A DNA stretch of 15,270 bases. Source: Fidelibacterota bacterium. Its GTDB lineage: Bacteria; Fidelibacterota; Marinisomatia; Marinisomatales; CAZVFT01. The stretch lies in the NCBI GenBank assembly GCA_014381485.1, contig JACNLN010000110.1:1-15270 (forward strand), written 5' to 3'. The notes below the pieces were generated by a model that ran no database searches, was not told where the DNA came from, and saw only the letters and a program-made list of their open reading frames with translations. Below, one piece after another: positions 6,902 through 15,008 of the stretch. Position numbers and translations under genes: made by a program. How positions within the stretch are numbered: the stretch's first letter is position 1; every line of letters begins with the position of its first letter.

Positions 6902-7686
6902 AAAGCCATTTGGTGAGATACTTTATCTTTTAACCAGTCGTACCATTGATCCATTCCAGATCCTGTTTTCGCCGACAGTTCGAAAAACGACAGATGATGA
7001 TTAACCTGGAGAGCATATTCCTTACATTTGTTTATATCAAAATCGACATAGGGAAGTAAATCTGTTTTGTTGATAATGCAGACATCCGCCACGCTGAACA
7101 TCGTTGGGTATTTATGTGGTTTATCATCTCCCTCCGTTATGCTGATGATAACTATTTTATGATGTTCACCAAGGTCAAACATGGCTGGGCATACCAGATT
7201 TCCAACGTTTTCGATCAACAATATGGAATTATTTTGTGGTGATAACTTCTTCACTGCTCGATGAATCATATTGGCATCCAGATGGCAACCGGTTCCTGTA
7301 TTGATCTGAACGACTGGTACACCTGTGGATTGTATTTTCTCTGCGTCTCGCATGGTTTGTTGGTCACCTTCAATAACACAGAAATTGAAATCATCGTGCA
7401 GATCGTTTATGGTTTTTTCCAATAGGGTTGTTTTCCCAGAACCCGGGGAACTTACAAGGTTAAGTGTAAAAATACCTTTTCCTTCGAAGTAACCTCGGTT
7501 TCGTTCCGCTAGAAGATTGTTTTTGGAAAGCACATCTTCTTCGATGGCTATCTTTCGACTGTGTTGTTGGTCATGATGATGCTGGTGATCAGCATGAGCA
7601 TGTTTGTGAGAATGTTCTTCCGTATCTCCAGGCTTCCGAATGGTTACAGATGTTTCAGGTTGTCCACATCCACATGTATCACACAT
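6898..7686 (-). CDS. hypB: Hydrogenase nickel incorporation GTPase HypB
   Basis: This 262-residue GTPase delivers nickel to the hydrogenase large subunit together with HypA. The N-terminus MCDTCGCG carries the CxxCGC high-affinity nickel site. A His-rich stretch follows (about 25-42) and could store nickel. The G domain has SSPGSGKTT (P-loop, 79-87), IEGDQQT (105-111), the metal-site pair C134-H135 with C166 in ENVGNLVCPA, and NKTD (206-209). Both the metal-storage N-terminus and the regulatory metal site are present, so it is the long, nickel-binding form. AGGAG 6 nt before the ATG is a strong ribosome-binding site in the 11-nt gap after hypA. Confidence 0.97.
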   Translation of the reverse strand: MCDTCGCGQPETSVTIRKPGDTEEHSHKHAHADHQHHHDQQHSRKIAIEEDVLSKNNLLAERNRGYFEGKGIFTLNLVSSPGSGKTTLLEKTINDLHDDFNFCVIEGDQQTMRDAEKIQSTGVPVVQINTGTGCHLDANMIHRAVKKLSPQNNSILLIENVGNLVCPAMFDLGEHHKIVIISITEGDDKPHKYPTMFSVADVCIINKTDLLPYVDFDINKCKEYALQVNHHLSFFELSAKTGSGMDQWYDWLKDKVSHQMAL

Positions 7687-7697
7687 AATAAACTCCT

Positions 7698-8039
7698 CTA
7701 ATCAATATTAATCGATCGAATCTTCATTTCCCTGCCCTGAATGATATCCACGCTAAAACTTTGACAATTTGGACAGGGGGCAAGATAGGTATCAATGGAA
7801 AAGGTCTTATTACAATCCAGACATTTGCCTTTACCCGGGACATCGATGATGGTCATTTTGGCGTCTTCAGCCATCGTATCTTTACATGCTGCCTCGAAGC
7901 AGAACTGCAGTGATTCTACCATAACTCCGGCAAGAACTCCAATTTCAAGATCCACTTCGTTGATTTTCTTTGCGTTTTCAGCTTGAGCCTGTTTTGTGAT
8001 GATATCCACCACATTTATTGCTATTGACATCTCGTGCAT
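7698..8039 (-). CDS. hypA: Hydrogenase nickel metallochaperone HypA
   Basis: This is a 113-residue protein with the MHE start, where His2 is needed for nickel binding and fixes the start codon. The zinc site is C73-x2-C76 and C89-x2-C92. HypA partners with HypB to place nickel in the apo-hydrogenase. It is the first gene of the hyp run, 105 nt downstream of the nifJ stop. No strong Shine-Dalgarno sequence is visible before this ATG (the region is TTA-rich). Confidence 0.96.
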   Translation of the reverse strand: MHEMSIAINVVDIITKQAQAENAKKINEVDLEIGVLAGVMVESLQFCFEAACKDTMAEDAKMTIIDVPGKGKCLDCNKTFSIDTYLAPCPNCQSFSVDIIQGREMKIRSINID

Positions 8040-8110
8040 TAAAGAATATTTTAGTTTATCAACTTACTGCGATCTAATAAATTCTCTAAAAGTCAGGCTG
8101 CTCTCTCCAG

Positions 8111-8116
8111 ATTATA
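8111..8116 (-). promoter_or_regulatory. Possible -10 element (TATAAT) before hypA
   Basis: A perfect TATAAT lies on the minus strand in the 105-nt nifJ-hypA gap, about 72 nt before the hypA ATG. No clear TTGACA-like -35 box stands at the right distance, so this is only a candidate for a hyp promoter separate from nifJ. Read-through from nifJ is equally possible because no hairpin terminator was found in the gap. Confidence 0.25.
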
Positions 8117-8144
8117 AGAGATATTGATAGATTACCATTCCTCT

Positions 8145-11100
8145 TTAATCTTTGGATGATGGGTTTAAAGTTGTTAAATGATGGTAATATTCATATCGTT
8201 TTCTGGCAGCCTTTTGTGCTTCATGAAGAAGACGCTCTGCTCGCTCTGGCATACTTTTGGTGAGCATTTTGAATCGGGTCTCGTTGTAATAATAATCCTG
8301 CATTGGAATTTTTGGCTTTTTAGAATCAAGTTGAAGAGGATTTTTCCCTTCCGCCTCTAAGCGGGGATCATAGCGATACAATATCCAGTGTCCGCTATCT
8401 ACCGCTAGTTTTTGTTGATTCATGCCGCGAGTCATATCAATACCGTGAGCAATGCATTGACTGTAAGCGATAATGAGGGATGGTCCCTGGAATGATTCTG
8501 CTTCTACAAATGCTTTCACTGTGTGTGTGTCGTTAGCACCCATTGCAACCTGTGCTACATAGACATTGCCATAGTTCATTGCCATGAGACCAAGATCCTT
8601 CTTATTGGAAGATTTTCCTGCAGCGGCGAATTTTGCTACAGATCCTATTGGAGTTGCTTTTGATGCTTGACCTCCAGTGTTGGAATATACTTCAGTGTCG
8701 AGCACAAGAATGTTCACATCCCGACCTGAGGCAATGACGTGATCCAGACCGCCATAACCAATATCGTAAGCCCAGCCATCACCCCCCATAATCCAGACAC
8801 TTTTCTTCACCAGGTCATCTGAGATAGAAAGTAGTTGTTTTGCCGCAGGATGAGAAAACCTTTTTAACTTTTTATTAAGTTTTTCGATTCGCATTCTTTG
8901 TTCGAATATTCCTGGTTCATCGCTCTGGTCAGCATGTATGATCTCGCCCACAAAATCAGTTCCTATTTCATCCCGGAGACTGTTTAACAGTTCCATACCA
9001 TACTCGATATGTTTATCAATTGCCAGACGAAATCCAAACCCAAATTCGGTGTTATCTTCGAATAAGGAATTGGACCAGGAAGGTCCACGTCCATCACGGT
9101 TTTTTGCCCAAGGAGTGGTAGGAAGGTTACCCCCGTAAATTGAGGAACAACCAGTAGCATTGGCGACAATCATCCTGTCACCAAATAGCTGGGTGGCAAG
9201 TTTTACATACGGAGTCTCACCACAGCCAGCACAAGCACCGGAAAACTCAAACAGAGGTTGCAGAAACTGAGACCCTTTTGAAGTGTTGTGTTTTATCCTG
9301 GCTCTGTCCACCTCAGGGAGCTTCAGGAAGAAATCCCAGTTTTCTTTTTCAGAATCTATCAAGGGTTGTTGGGGATCCATATTAATTGCTTTGAGAGATG
9401 GATCAGCCTTATCCTTCACGGGACAAAAATCAACACAGAGGGCACAACCAGTACAATCTTCTGGAGCGATCTGAAGTGTATAAACTTCATTCTCATTCCA
9501 CTCTTTTCCACGAGCCTTTGAGAATCTGAATGTTTCCGGGGCATTATCAAGAAGCGTTTTATCGTAAACCTTAATCCGAATTACACCGTGGGGACATGCT
9601 AAGGCACATTTATTGCACTGAATACAAATATCGGTATTCCATACTGGTATCTCTGAGGCAATATTCCGTTTTTCCCATTGGGTGGTGGCTGTGGGCCACG
9701 TACCATCATTGGGGAAGGCACTCACAGGTAGTTGATCACCACGGTCAGCAATAATTTCTGCTGTCACGTTTTTAACAAAATCCGGGGATTCCTCTGGAAC
9801 GATGGATTTTGTACTCTCTTCCCTTTGTGATTCTGATGGAACCTTTACCCTGTGAAGGTTCTCAATGGTTTGATCTACTGCGTAAAAATTCTTTTTTACA
9901 ATAGCCGCACCTTTCTGACCGTACGTTTTTTCAATAGTGTTTTTAATCTGATTAATTGCTTCATCCCGGGGAAGAATTCCTGATATGGCGAAGAAGCAAG
10001 TCTGCATAATGGTGTTAATCCGCACTCCCATCCCCGTTTTTTTAGCCACCTTCAGTGCGTCAATGACGTAAAATTTCAACTGTTTATCAACAATCTGATT
10101 TTGAACTCTTGCAGGGAGATCATTCCACGCTTCATCAGGACTATGAGGAGCATTGAGCAGGAATGTTGCGCCATTCACAGCATTTTTGAGAGGATCGAGG
10201 GTTTCAAGAAATTTAAAATGGTGACAAGCAATGAAATCGGCATGATTGATGAGATAAGGAGAATAGATTTTTTCATCGCCGAAACGCAAATGAGAAACCG
10301 TCATGGCACCAGCTTTTTTTGAATCATAAACGAAATATCCCTGGGCATACTTGTCCGTGTTTTCTCCGATTATTTTGATTGAGTTTTTGTTAGCTCCCAC
10401 AGTACCATCAGCCCCCAATCCGTAGAACATACCATTGAATTCCTTTGCTCCTCTGACTGAAAAATCTGGGTCATAGTTCAGACTTGTATAAGAAACATCA
10501 TCGTGAATACCGATGGTAAAGTGATTTTTTGGTTCATCTTTCTTGAGTTCATCAAAGATACCTTTTACCATTCCCGGAGTGAACTCCTTTGAAGACAGCC
10601 CATATCTGCCCCCAATAACTGTCGGCAAAGAACTAAAGGGTAGTCCATTTTTCTTCCCTTCCATCAAGGCTGTTACAACATCCTGATACAGCGGTTCTCC
10701 CGTGCTTCCTGGCTCTTTTGTCCTATCAAGAACGGCAATCTTTTTGGTTGTCTTCGGTAAGGTATTCACAAAAGCTCTAGAGGAAAAGGGACGAAACAGA
10801 CGTACTTTGATAACTCCTACTTTTTCACTGGACTTATTTAAGAAGTTAACTGTTTCGTGAACTGTCTCTGCTCCAGAGCCCATGATAACGAAGATATGTT
10901 CAGCTTCTGGCGATCCTTCATAATCAAATAGATGGTAATGACGACCCGCAAGCCCGGCAAATTTATCCATAGTTTTTTGGACGATTTCTGGTGTGGCAGC
11001 ATAGAAAGGATTTACGGTCTCTCTTGACTGAAAGAAGACATCGGGATTTTGTGCCGTACCCCTTAGTACTGGTCTGTTGGGATTAAGAGCTCTCTCACGA

Positions 11101-11708
11101 TGTGCTAACACAAGTTCATCATCAATCATGGTTCTTATATCATCATCAGAAAGTTGTTCGATTTTCATCACTTCATGGGAAGTGCGAAATCCATCAAAGA
11201 AATTGAGAAAGGGGACTCGAGCTTCTAATGTGGCTGATTGGGAAATTAGCCCAAGATCCATCACTTCTTGGACGCTCCCCGCAGCCATAAGAGCAAATCC
11301 AGTTCCCCTCACTGCCATGACATCTGAATGGTCTCCAAATATTGAAAGGGCGTGTGTAGCAACCGTTCGAGCGGAAACGTGAAATACCGAGGCAGTCAAC
11401 TCACCTGCAATCTTGAACATATTGGGGATCATAAGTAATAATCCCTGTGAAGCGGTAAATGTAGTAGTGAGTGCGCCCGTTTGCAGAGCCCCATGGACAG
11501 CCCCAGCCGCTCCAGCTTCACTCTGCATTTCCACAACGACGGGGACAGTTCCCCAGATATTTGTTTGACCCTTAGCTGACCAGGCATCTGTGAGTTCACC
11601 CATTGGAGAGGATGGCGTGATAGGATAAATCGCACACACTTCGTTGGTTTTATGGGCAATATAGGCGGCAGCTTCATTGCCGTCTATCATTACCATTTTT
11701 CTTTTCAT
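8145..11708 (-). CDS. nifJ: Pyruvate:ferredoxin (flavodoxin) oxidoreductase
   Basis: This 1187-residue single-chain PFOR is the expected length for the fused homodimeric type. It oxidises pyruvate with CoA to acetyl-CoA and CO2 and reduces ferredoxin or flavodoxin. The N-terminal domain has YPITPSSPMGE (28-38). The ferredoxin insert has two CxxCxxCxxxCP motifs: C695/C698/C701/C705 and C752/C755/C758/C762. The proximal cluster ligands are C826 and C829 (CAGCGE) and C1085 (QCIAHG). The thiamine-diphosphate-binding GDGWAYDIGYGG starts at 976 and is followed by YSNTGGQAS. AGGA 8 nt before the ATG supports the start. It is oxygen-sensitive in most relatives and points to anaerobic pyruvate metabolism. 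Its adjacency to the hyp genes suggests linkage of ferredoxin reduction to hydrogen metabolism. Confidence 0.97.
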   Translation of the reverse strand: MKRKMVMIDGNEAAAYIAHKTNEVCAIYPITPSSPMGELTDAWSAKGQTNIWGTVPVVVEMQSEAGAAGAVHGALQTGALTTTFTASQGLLLMIPNMFKIAGELTASVFHVSARTVATHALSIFGDHSDVMAVRGTGFALMAAGSVQEVMDLGLISQSATLEARVPFLNFFDGFRTSHEVMKIEQLSDDDIRTMIDDELVLAHRERALNPNRPVLRGTAQNPDVFFQSRETVNPFYAATPEIVQKTMDKFAGLAGRHYHLFDYEGSPEAEHIFVIMGSGAETVHETVNFLNKSSEKVGVIKVRLFRPFSSRAFVNTLPKTTKKIAVLDRTKEPGSTGEPLYQDVVTALMEGKKNGLPFSSLPTVIGGRYGLSSKEFTPGMVKGIFDELKKDEPKNHFTIGIHDDVSYTSLNYDPDFSVRGAKEFNGMFYGLGADGTVGANKNSIKIIGENTDKYAQGYFVYDSKKAGAMTVSHLRFGDEKIYSPYLINHADFIACHHFKFLETLDPLKNAVNGATFLLNAPHSPDEAWNDLPARVQNQIVDKQLKFYVIDALKVAKKTGMGVRINTIMQTCFFAISGILPRDEAINQIKNTIEKTYGQKGAAIVKKNFYAVDQTIENLHRVKVPSESQREESTKSIVPEESPDFVKNVTAEIIADRGDQLPVSAFPNDGTWPTATTQWEKRNIASEIPVWNTDICIQCNKCALACPHGVIRIKVYDKTLLDNAPETFRFSKARGKEWNENEVYTLQIAPEDCTGCALCVDFCPVKDKADPSLKAINMDPQQPLIDSEKENWDFFLKLPEVDRARIKHNTSKGSQFLQPLFEFSGACAGCGETPYVKLATQLFGDRMIVANATGCSSIYGGNLPTTPWAKNRDGRGPSWSNSLFEDNTEFGFGFRLAIDKHIEYGMELLNSLRDEIGTDFVGEIIHADQSDEPGIFEQRMRIEKLNKKLKRFSHPAAKQLLSISDDLVKKSVWIMGGDGWAYDIGYGGLDHVIASGRDVNILVLDTEVYSNTGGQASKATPIGSVAKFAAAGKSSNKKDLGLMAMNYGNVYVAQVAMGANDTHTVKAFVEAESFQGPSLIIAYSQCIAHGIDMTRGMNQQKLAVDSGHWILYRYDPRLEAEGKNPLQLDSKKPKIPMQDYYYNETRFKMLTKSMPERAERLLHEAQKAARKRYEYYHHLTTLNPSSKD

Positions 11709-11721
11709 TGTCTTGTTCCTA

Positions 11722-11755
11722 ATTAATTATAATTAATCAAACATAAAATTTACAA
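11722..11755 (-). promoter_or_regulatory. AT-rich 16-bp palindrome and possible promoter before nifJ
   Basis: ATTAATTATAATTAAT (11722-11737) is a perfect 16-bp palindrome that includes a minus-strand TATAAT (11731-11726). A weak -35-like TTGTAA lies 18 nt upstream (11755-11750). If used, transcription would start inside or just before the AGGA ribosome-binding site, leaving almost no leader, which argues for caution. The palindrome could instead be an operator, or simple AT-rich sequence. Confidence 0.3.
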
Positions 11756-11831
11756 ATCTTTAGAAGAGGATACATTTAAAATTTTGAAAATTCGAGGTAA
11801 TATTTTTAAAAGTTTTGAGTTCTTCACCAAT

Positions 11832-11891
11832 CAGTCGGGGGCCTGATAAACCTGTCGGGTACCTGAATGATCAGTTAAAAGCCTGCAGAGG
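11832..11891. repeat. Three degenerate 20-nt tandem repeats
   Basis: Three consecutive 20-nt units (11832-11851, 11852-11871, 11872-11891) share the pattern CWGTYR, a four-base spacer, then CCTG. The second spacer (copy B) has a single comparable unit, and both arrays are followed by GGCAATA. Confidence 0.6.
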
Positions 11892-12010
11892 CAATAGCGG
11901 TGAAAGATCACCCTCACCCAAACCCTCTCCACCGTCAGGAGCCGGACAGGCGTCAAGGGAGAGGAGTTTTTCTAAGGCAGCCAATTATGGTAGAATGGAC
12001 ACGCCAGACC

Positions 12011-12058
12011 TTCTCCCCCTTGAGAGTTGAAAATCCCGATTCTTTCGGGAGGGGAGAA
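12011..12058. repeat. Stacked hairpin in intergenic block
   Basis: The outer arms TTCTCCCC (12011-12018) and GGGGAGAA (12051-12058) are exactly complementary. Just inside the right arm is a hairpin with arms TCCCGA (12034-12039) and TCGGGA (12045-12050) and a 5-nt loop. An A-run follows on the plus strand, which is a T-run on the minus strand but on the wrong side for terminating minus-strand transcripts. A short hairpin GGTGA-AAGA-TCACC lies at 11899-11912. C-rich then G-rich blocks such as CCCTCACCCAAACCCTCTCC resemble dispersed extragenic repeats seen in many bacteria. Confidence 0.55.
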
Positions 12059-12323
12059 AAAAAGAGGGGGTGAATATAGACATTTAGACGAGGAAAGTTT
12101 TTCTGATTTAGCCAATTGTCTGTACTTGTTACATTTTTATAGACACCCTAAGAAGTCATATTTATAGATCGTAATGCAAAGAAGATCTAATTTCAGGTAA
12201 GTGCACGAGTTGGACGGGCAAGGAGAGGTAAGAAGGGTATAAAAAGGAGGGTCGTTCAAAAATAATATTACTCACAATAATGTGTGATAAACTAAAATTA
12301 TTAACTCAAGTTTCGCATGTGAA

Positions 12324-12349
12324 TAGCCTCGTCCTTCAGGGCGGGGATA
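12324..12349 (+). repeat. Internal hairpin, left copy
   Basis: These 26 nt contain an 8-bp stem with TTCA loop at 12327-12346 (CCTCGTCC / GGGCGGGG, with two T.G wobbles). The segment is inverted-repeated at 12455-12480 with 23 of 26 positions complementary. Confidence 0.75.
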
Positions 12350-12454
12350 TTGAAGCCAATACAGATTGTTACGTCGTTCACGACGTTACCTATTGTGAAT
12401 AATTTCATCTTGAAGGGGAAGGACGTAAACGTCCTAACCATCTTTCAACATTTC

Positions 12455-12480
12455 TATCCCAGCCCTGAAGGACTGGGCTA
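12455..12480 (-). repeat. Internal hairpin, right inverted copy
   Basis: Read on the minus strand this is the same hairpin with CCCAGTCC / GGGCTGGG stems and a TTCA loop (12458-12477). Relative to the left copy, one wobble pair becomes C-G and one C-G pair becomes A-T, so the stem is preserved. Confidence 0.75.
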
Positions 12481-12554
12481 TTGATTATGTATATGATTAA
12501 CATAGGCTTATGATGTGCGAAACTTGAGTTATTAAGAACCAGATAGTGAAAAAA

Positions 12555-13304
12555 TCAATGGAGGAGATACATCATAATTCCCGATGCCACAGCCACATTG
12601 AGAGACTCTGCTTTTCCTTTGCCCGGAATTACCACATAGTGATCAACTAATGGCTTAATATCATCTGAAATACCATGAGCTTCACACCCTAAGATAAGAC
12701 ACCAATTTTTATGTGTTTGCGCCTGATATTTTGAGATTAGTTTTCCCTTGGGATCTGAAGCAATAATTGTGTGCCCCATATTTTTAATTTGGGTTAGATT
12801 CACACCAGTATGGGCAGCAAGGTGGAAATGGGCACCCATGCCTGATCGAAGCACTTTTGAGTTGTAGACATCCACACATTTTGGAGAAAGAGCCACTCGG
12901 TTGATACCAAACCAATCTGCTGTTCTCAGAATCGTTCCTAGATTGCCGGGATCTCGAATATTATCGAGGTAGAGCCAGTTACTTTTACTTCCTTTTGAGA
13001 TTTCCTCTTCCTCAGGGAGTCTCGCAAGGGCGAGTATTCCCTGATGATGAACGGTGTCTGAAATCTGCGACAGATAACGATCGGAAATTGTAACTGCTGG
13101 GATATTCTTCTTTTCACATTCTTTGATAAGTCCTTGTTGGCGCTCATCTAAATTGGATAAATGCCACACCTTGACAATTTGACAATTCCCAGAAATGGCT
13201 TCTTCAATAATGCGAGTGCCTTCTATGAGAAATTGTTGATGTTTCTGTCTGAATTTCTTATGGTGAAGACTTCTAAGATATTTAAGCTCAGATTTTGAGA
13301 TCAT
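12555..13304 (-). CDS. RNA 2'-O-ribose methyltransferase, SpoU/TrmH (SPOUT) family
   Basis: The protein has 249 residues. The N-terminal about 95 form the substrate-binding domain of this family (FLIEGTRIIEEA at 25-36, HHQGILA at 86-92). The C-terminal part has the three SPOUT trefoil-knot motifs: N115 to R127 (NIRDPGNLGTILR), LGCEAHGI (205-212) and IPGKGKAESLNVAVA (226-240). It should transfer a methyl group from S-adenosylmethionine to a ribose 2'-OH in rRNA or tRNA. The exact target (RlmB-like, TsnR-like or other) cannot be told from sequence, so no symbol is given. Its ATG overlaps the stop of the upstream amidohydrolase (ATGA), so the two are translationally coupled. A MITE-like element lies just beyond its stop. 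Confidence 0.92.
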   Translation of the reverse strand: MISKSELKYLRSLHHKKFRQKHQQFLIEGTRIIEEAISGNCQIVKVWHLSNLDERQQGLIKECEKKNIPAVTISDRYLSQISDTVHHQGILALARLPEEEEISKGSKSNWLYLDNIRDPGNLGTILRTADWFGINRVALSPKCVDVYNSKVLRSGMGAHFHLAAHTGVNLTQIKNMGHTIIASDPKGKLISKYQAQTHKNWCLILGCEAHGISDDIKPLVDHYVVIPGKGKAESLNVAVASGIMMYLLH

Positions 13305-14947
13305 TTCTTGTGAATAACCCTTCCGTTAACAATTGTAATGAGGACCTTTGTAGAGAGAATTTCTTCAGTTGGAATTTCCAGAATGTTTTTATCCAGAACC
13401 ACCAGATCAGCCAGATATCCCTCTTTGATTTTTCCTTTTATGGTCTCCTCAAAAGCGGCATAGGCACCCCACTCCGTGAACATCCTGATAGCTTCTATTC
13501 GTGAAACACATTCTTTGGGAAACCAACCACCTTCTGGATGTCCAGTGTGATCCATACGAGTGATGGCAGCGTAGATACCCCAGAGAGGATTGGGATTTTC
13601 TACAGGGGCATCTGACCCGCCAGGGATGATGGAGCCGGAATCAATAAGGGACTTCCATGCATAAGCTCCAGACAGCCGATCTTTTCCAAGACGGCTTTCC
13701 AGCCATGGCATATCGCTGGTGCAATGAGTGGGCTGCATAGACGGTATAACTCCAAAACTTGCAAATCTGGGAATGTCTAATGGATCGAGAATCTGGGCGT
13801 GTTCGATGCGGGGACGATGGTCACCGGGATACTTTTCAAGATATTTCTCGAAAATATCAAGACAGATCTGATTTCCCCGGTCACCAATGGCGTGAATGTT
13901 TACCTGAAATCCGTGTGAAAAGGCAGCAGAGACGAGAGAGTCGAGATGTTCAGGATGAGATAATAAGAGACCTCGATTTTCGGGATCATCTGCATACGGC
14001 TCTTTCAGGACAGCCCCTCTTGAACCAAGGGCTCCATCAATATAAGCCTTAATGGATCGGATAGTGAGATGGTTGTTCCCATAACCAATGAGAGGACCGG
14101 TTTCAAAATAGGGAAGATATTGGTCTGGATCGTCCTGGAGCATGGCGTAGACCCTGAGAGTTAAATCTCCGGAATCTGCCAGTGTTTTGAGTAGGTCGAG
14201 AGTTTCGGAATCGGTACCCGCATCGTGGATGGATGTAATTCCTATTTTGTTTAATTTTTTCACGGCATGCAGAATCTGCTTACGTTTTTGATTTTTCGAA
14301 GGAGAAGGAATGTGATCACTGATGAGGGCAATAGCGTTGTCAACGAAAACGCCAGTAGGTTCTCCATATTTATTCCGGATGATTTTACCTCCTTCTGGAT
14401 CAGGAGTTTTCAGGGTGATGTTAGTAAGATTCATCGCACTTGAATTGACCCAGATAGCATGCCCGTCAATCCTGGTGAGATAGATGGGATAATCAGGGGC
14501 AATTCTGTCAAGAATATCCTTTGTTGGGAAGGAAGTTTCAGACCAATCGTTTTGATCCCAACCCCGGCCAATGATCCACTCACCTTTCTCTTTTTGATTT
14601 ATCGCATCCGAAACCAATATTGCGATTTCGCTCAGACTTTTAGTTCCCACTAAATTCAGGATGTCGAGAGATCTCCCATACCCCTGGAGATGGATATGAC
14701 TGTCAATGAACCCCGGAAGAACATAACCACCGTTGAGATTGATTTTTTGAACGTGATTTACAGGAGGAAGATCTTCACTCGGACCGACATAGGTTATTTT
14801 TCCATCTTGACATAAGACGATTGTATCCGTCAGAAATTTGCCATCTTCATGATATACAAATCCGCCGGTCAGGAGGATATTTTTTCCAGATAAGTTTAAT
14901 GAAGTCATCAAAGAAACAATGGTTAAGACCAAAATTCGGTTAATCAT
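13301..14947 (-). CDS. Exported YtcJ-like metal-dependent amidohydrolase (amidohydrolase family 3)
   Basis: The protein has 548 residues. A basic then hydrophobic N-terminus (residues 1 to about 20) looks like a Sec signal peptide, so the enzyme is probably exported. Family features are LPGFIDSHIHLQGYG with H84 and H86 (77-91), RIDGHAIWVNS (159-169), SIKAYIDGALGSR with K300 (298-310), NIHAIGDRGN with H352 (350-359), RIEHAQ with H383 (380-385), and GSDAPVE with D446 (444-450). A C-terminal beta-sandwich segment (KIKEGYLADLVVLD) completes the composite-domain fold. Relatives hydrolyse amide or amidine bonds, but YtcJ-group substrates are mostly unknown, so none is assigned. No strong ribosome-binding site precedes the ATG. 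TTGAAC and TAGATT, 18 nt apart upstream, are a weak promoter candidate. It overlaps the downstream RNA methyltransferase gene by 4 nt. Confidence 0.9.
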   Translation of the reverse strand: MINRILVLTIVSLMTSLNLSGKNILLTGGFVYHEDGKFLTDTIVLCQDGKITYVGPSEDLPPVNHVQKINLNGGYVLPGFIDSHIHLQGYGRSLDILNLVGTKSLSEIAILVSDAINQKEKGEWIIGRGWDQNDWSETSFPTKDILDRIAPDYPIYLTRIDGHAIWVNSSAMNLTNITLKTPDPEGGKIIRNKYGEPTGVFVDNAIALISDHIPSPSKNQKRKQILHAVKKLNKIGITSIHDAGTDSETLDLLKTLADSGDLTLRVYAMLQDDPDQYLPYFETGPLIGYGNNHLTIRSIKAYIDGALGSRGAVLKEPYADDPENRGLLLSHPEHLDSLVSAAFSHGFQVNIHAIGDRGNQICLDIFEKYLEKYPGDHRPRIEHAQILDPLDIPRFASFGVIPSMQPTHCTSDMPWLESRLGKDRLSGAYAWKSLIDSGSIIPGGSDAPVENPNPLWGIYAAITRMDHTGHPEGGWFPKECVSRIEAIRMFTEWGAYAAFEETIKGKIKEGYLADLVVLDKNILEIPTEEILSTKVLITIVNGRVIHKK

Positions 14948-15008
14948 GCACCAGTTAATCTAAGGAAGTTGGTATGAATAGTTCAATATTGGAAAAACAT
15001 AACGGTTT

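Larger units (their letters stand above)
11823..12292. repeat. Composite intergenic repeat, copy A
   Basis: This part of the 846-bp nifJ/methyltransferase spacer contains no credible gene. It begins with TTCACCAATCAGTCG and a CCTGATA, and ends with ACAATAATGTGTGATAAAC. Both borders recur in the same order and orientation at 15009-15034 and 15215-15233. The interior holds three 20-nt tandem units, a C-rich/G-rich hairpin block, and an imperfect direct repeat of about 28 nt (11961-11986 and 12090-12117, sharing GAGGA, GTTTTTCT and AGCCAATT). From about 12120 to 12260 nothing further was recognised. Confidence 0.55.
12303..12530. mobile_element. MITE-like element with 15-bp perfect terminal inverted repeats
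   Basis: AACTCAAGTTTCGCA (12303-12317) is repeated as its exact reverse complement at 12516-12530, enclosing 228 bp with no coding potential. ATT stands directly outside both ends (12300-12302 and 12531-12533), a candidate 3-bp target duplication. The interior has a pair of inverted hairpins (12324-12349 and 12455-12480), a TTCA-loop hairpin at 12371-12386 and a small hairpin at 12421-12434. It lies 25 bp past the RNA methyltransferase stop. The parent transposase family could not be named from the ends alone. Confidence 0.7.

Noticed and set aside
11815..12030. A 71-codon plus-strand open frame in the nifJ/methyltransferase spacer
   Set aside because: It consists of the tandem 20-nt repeats and the hairpin block, has a Ser/Pro-rich low-complexity product and has no ribosome-binding site.
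12303..12530. An IS200/IS605 remnant with TnpB guide RNA, suggested by the GGGCGGGG-type hairpins
   Set aside because: No TnpA or TnpB coding trace exists, and perfect terminal inverted repeats with a candidate target duplication are not expected of that family. The hairpin resemblance is noted only.
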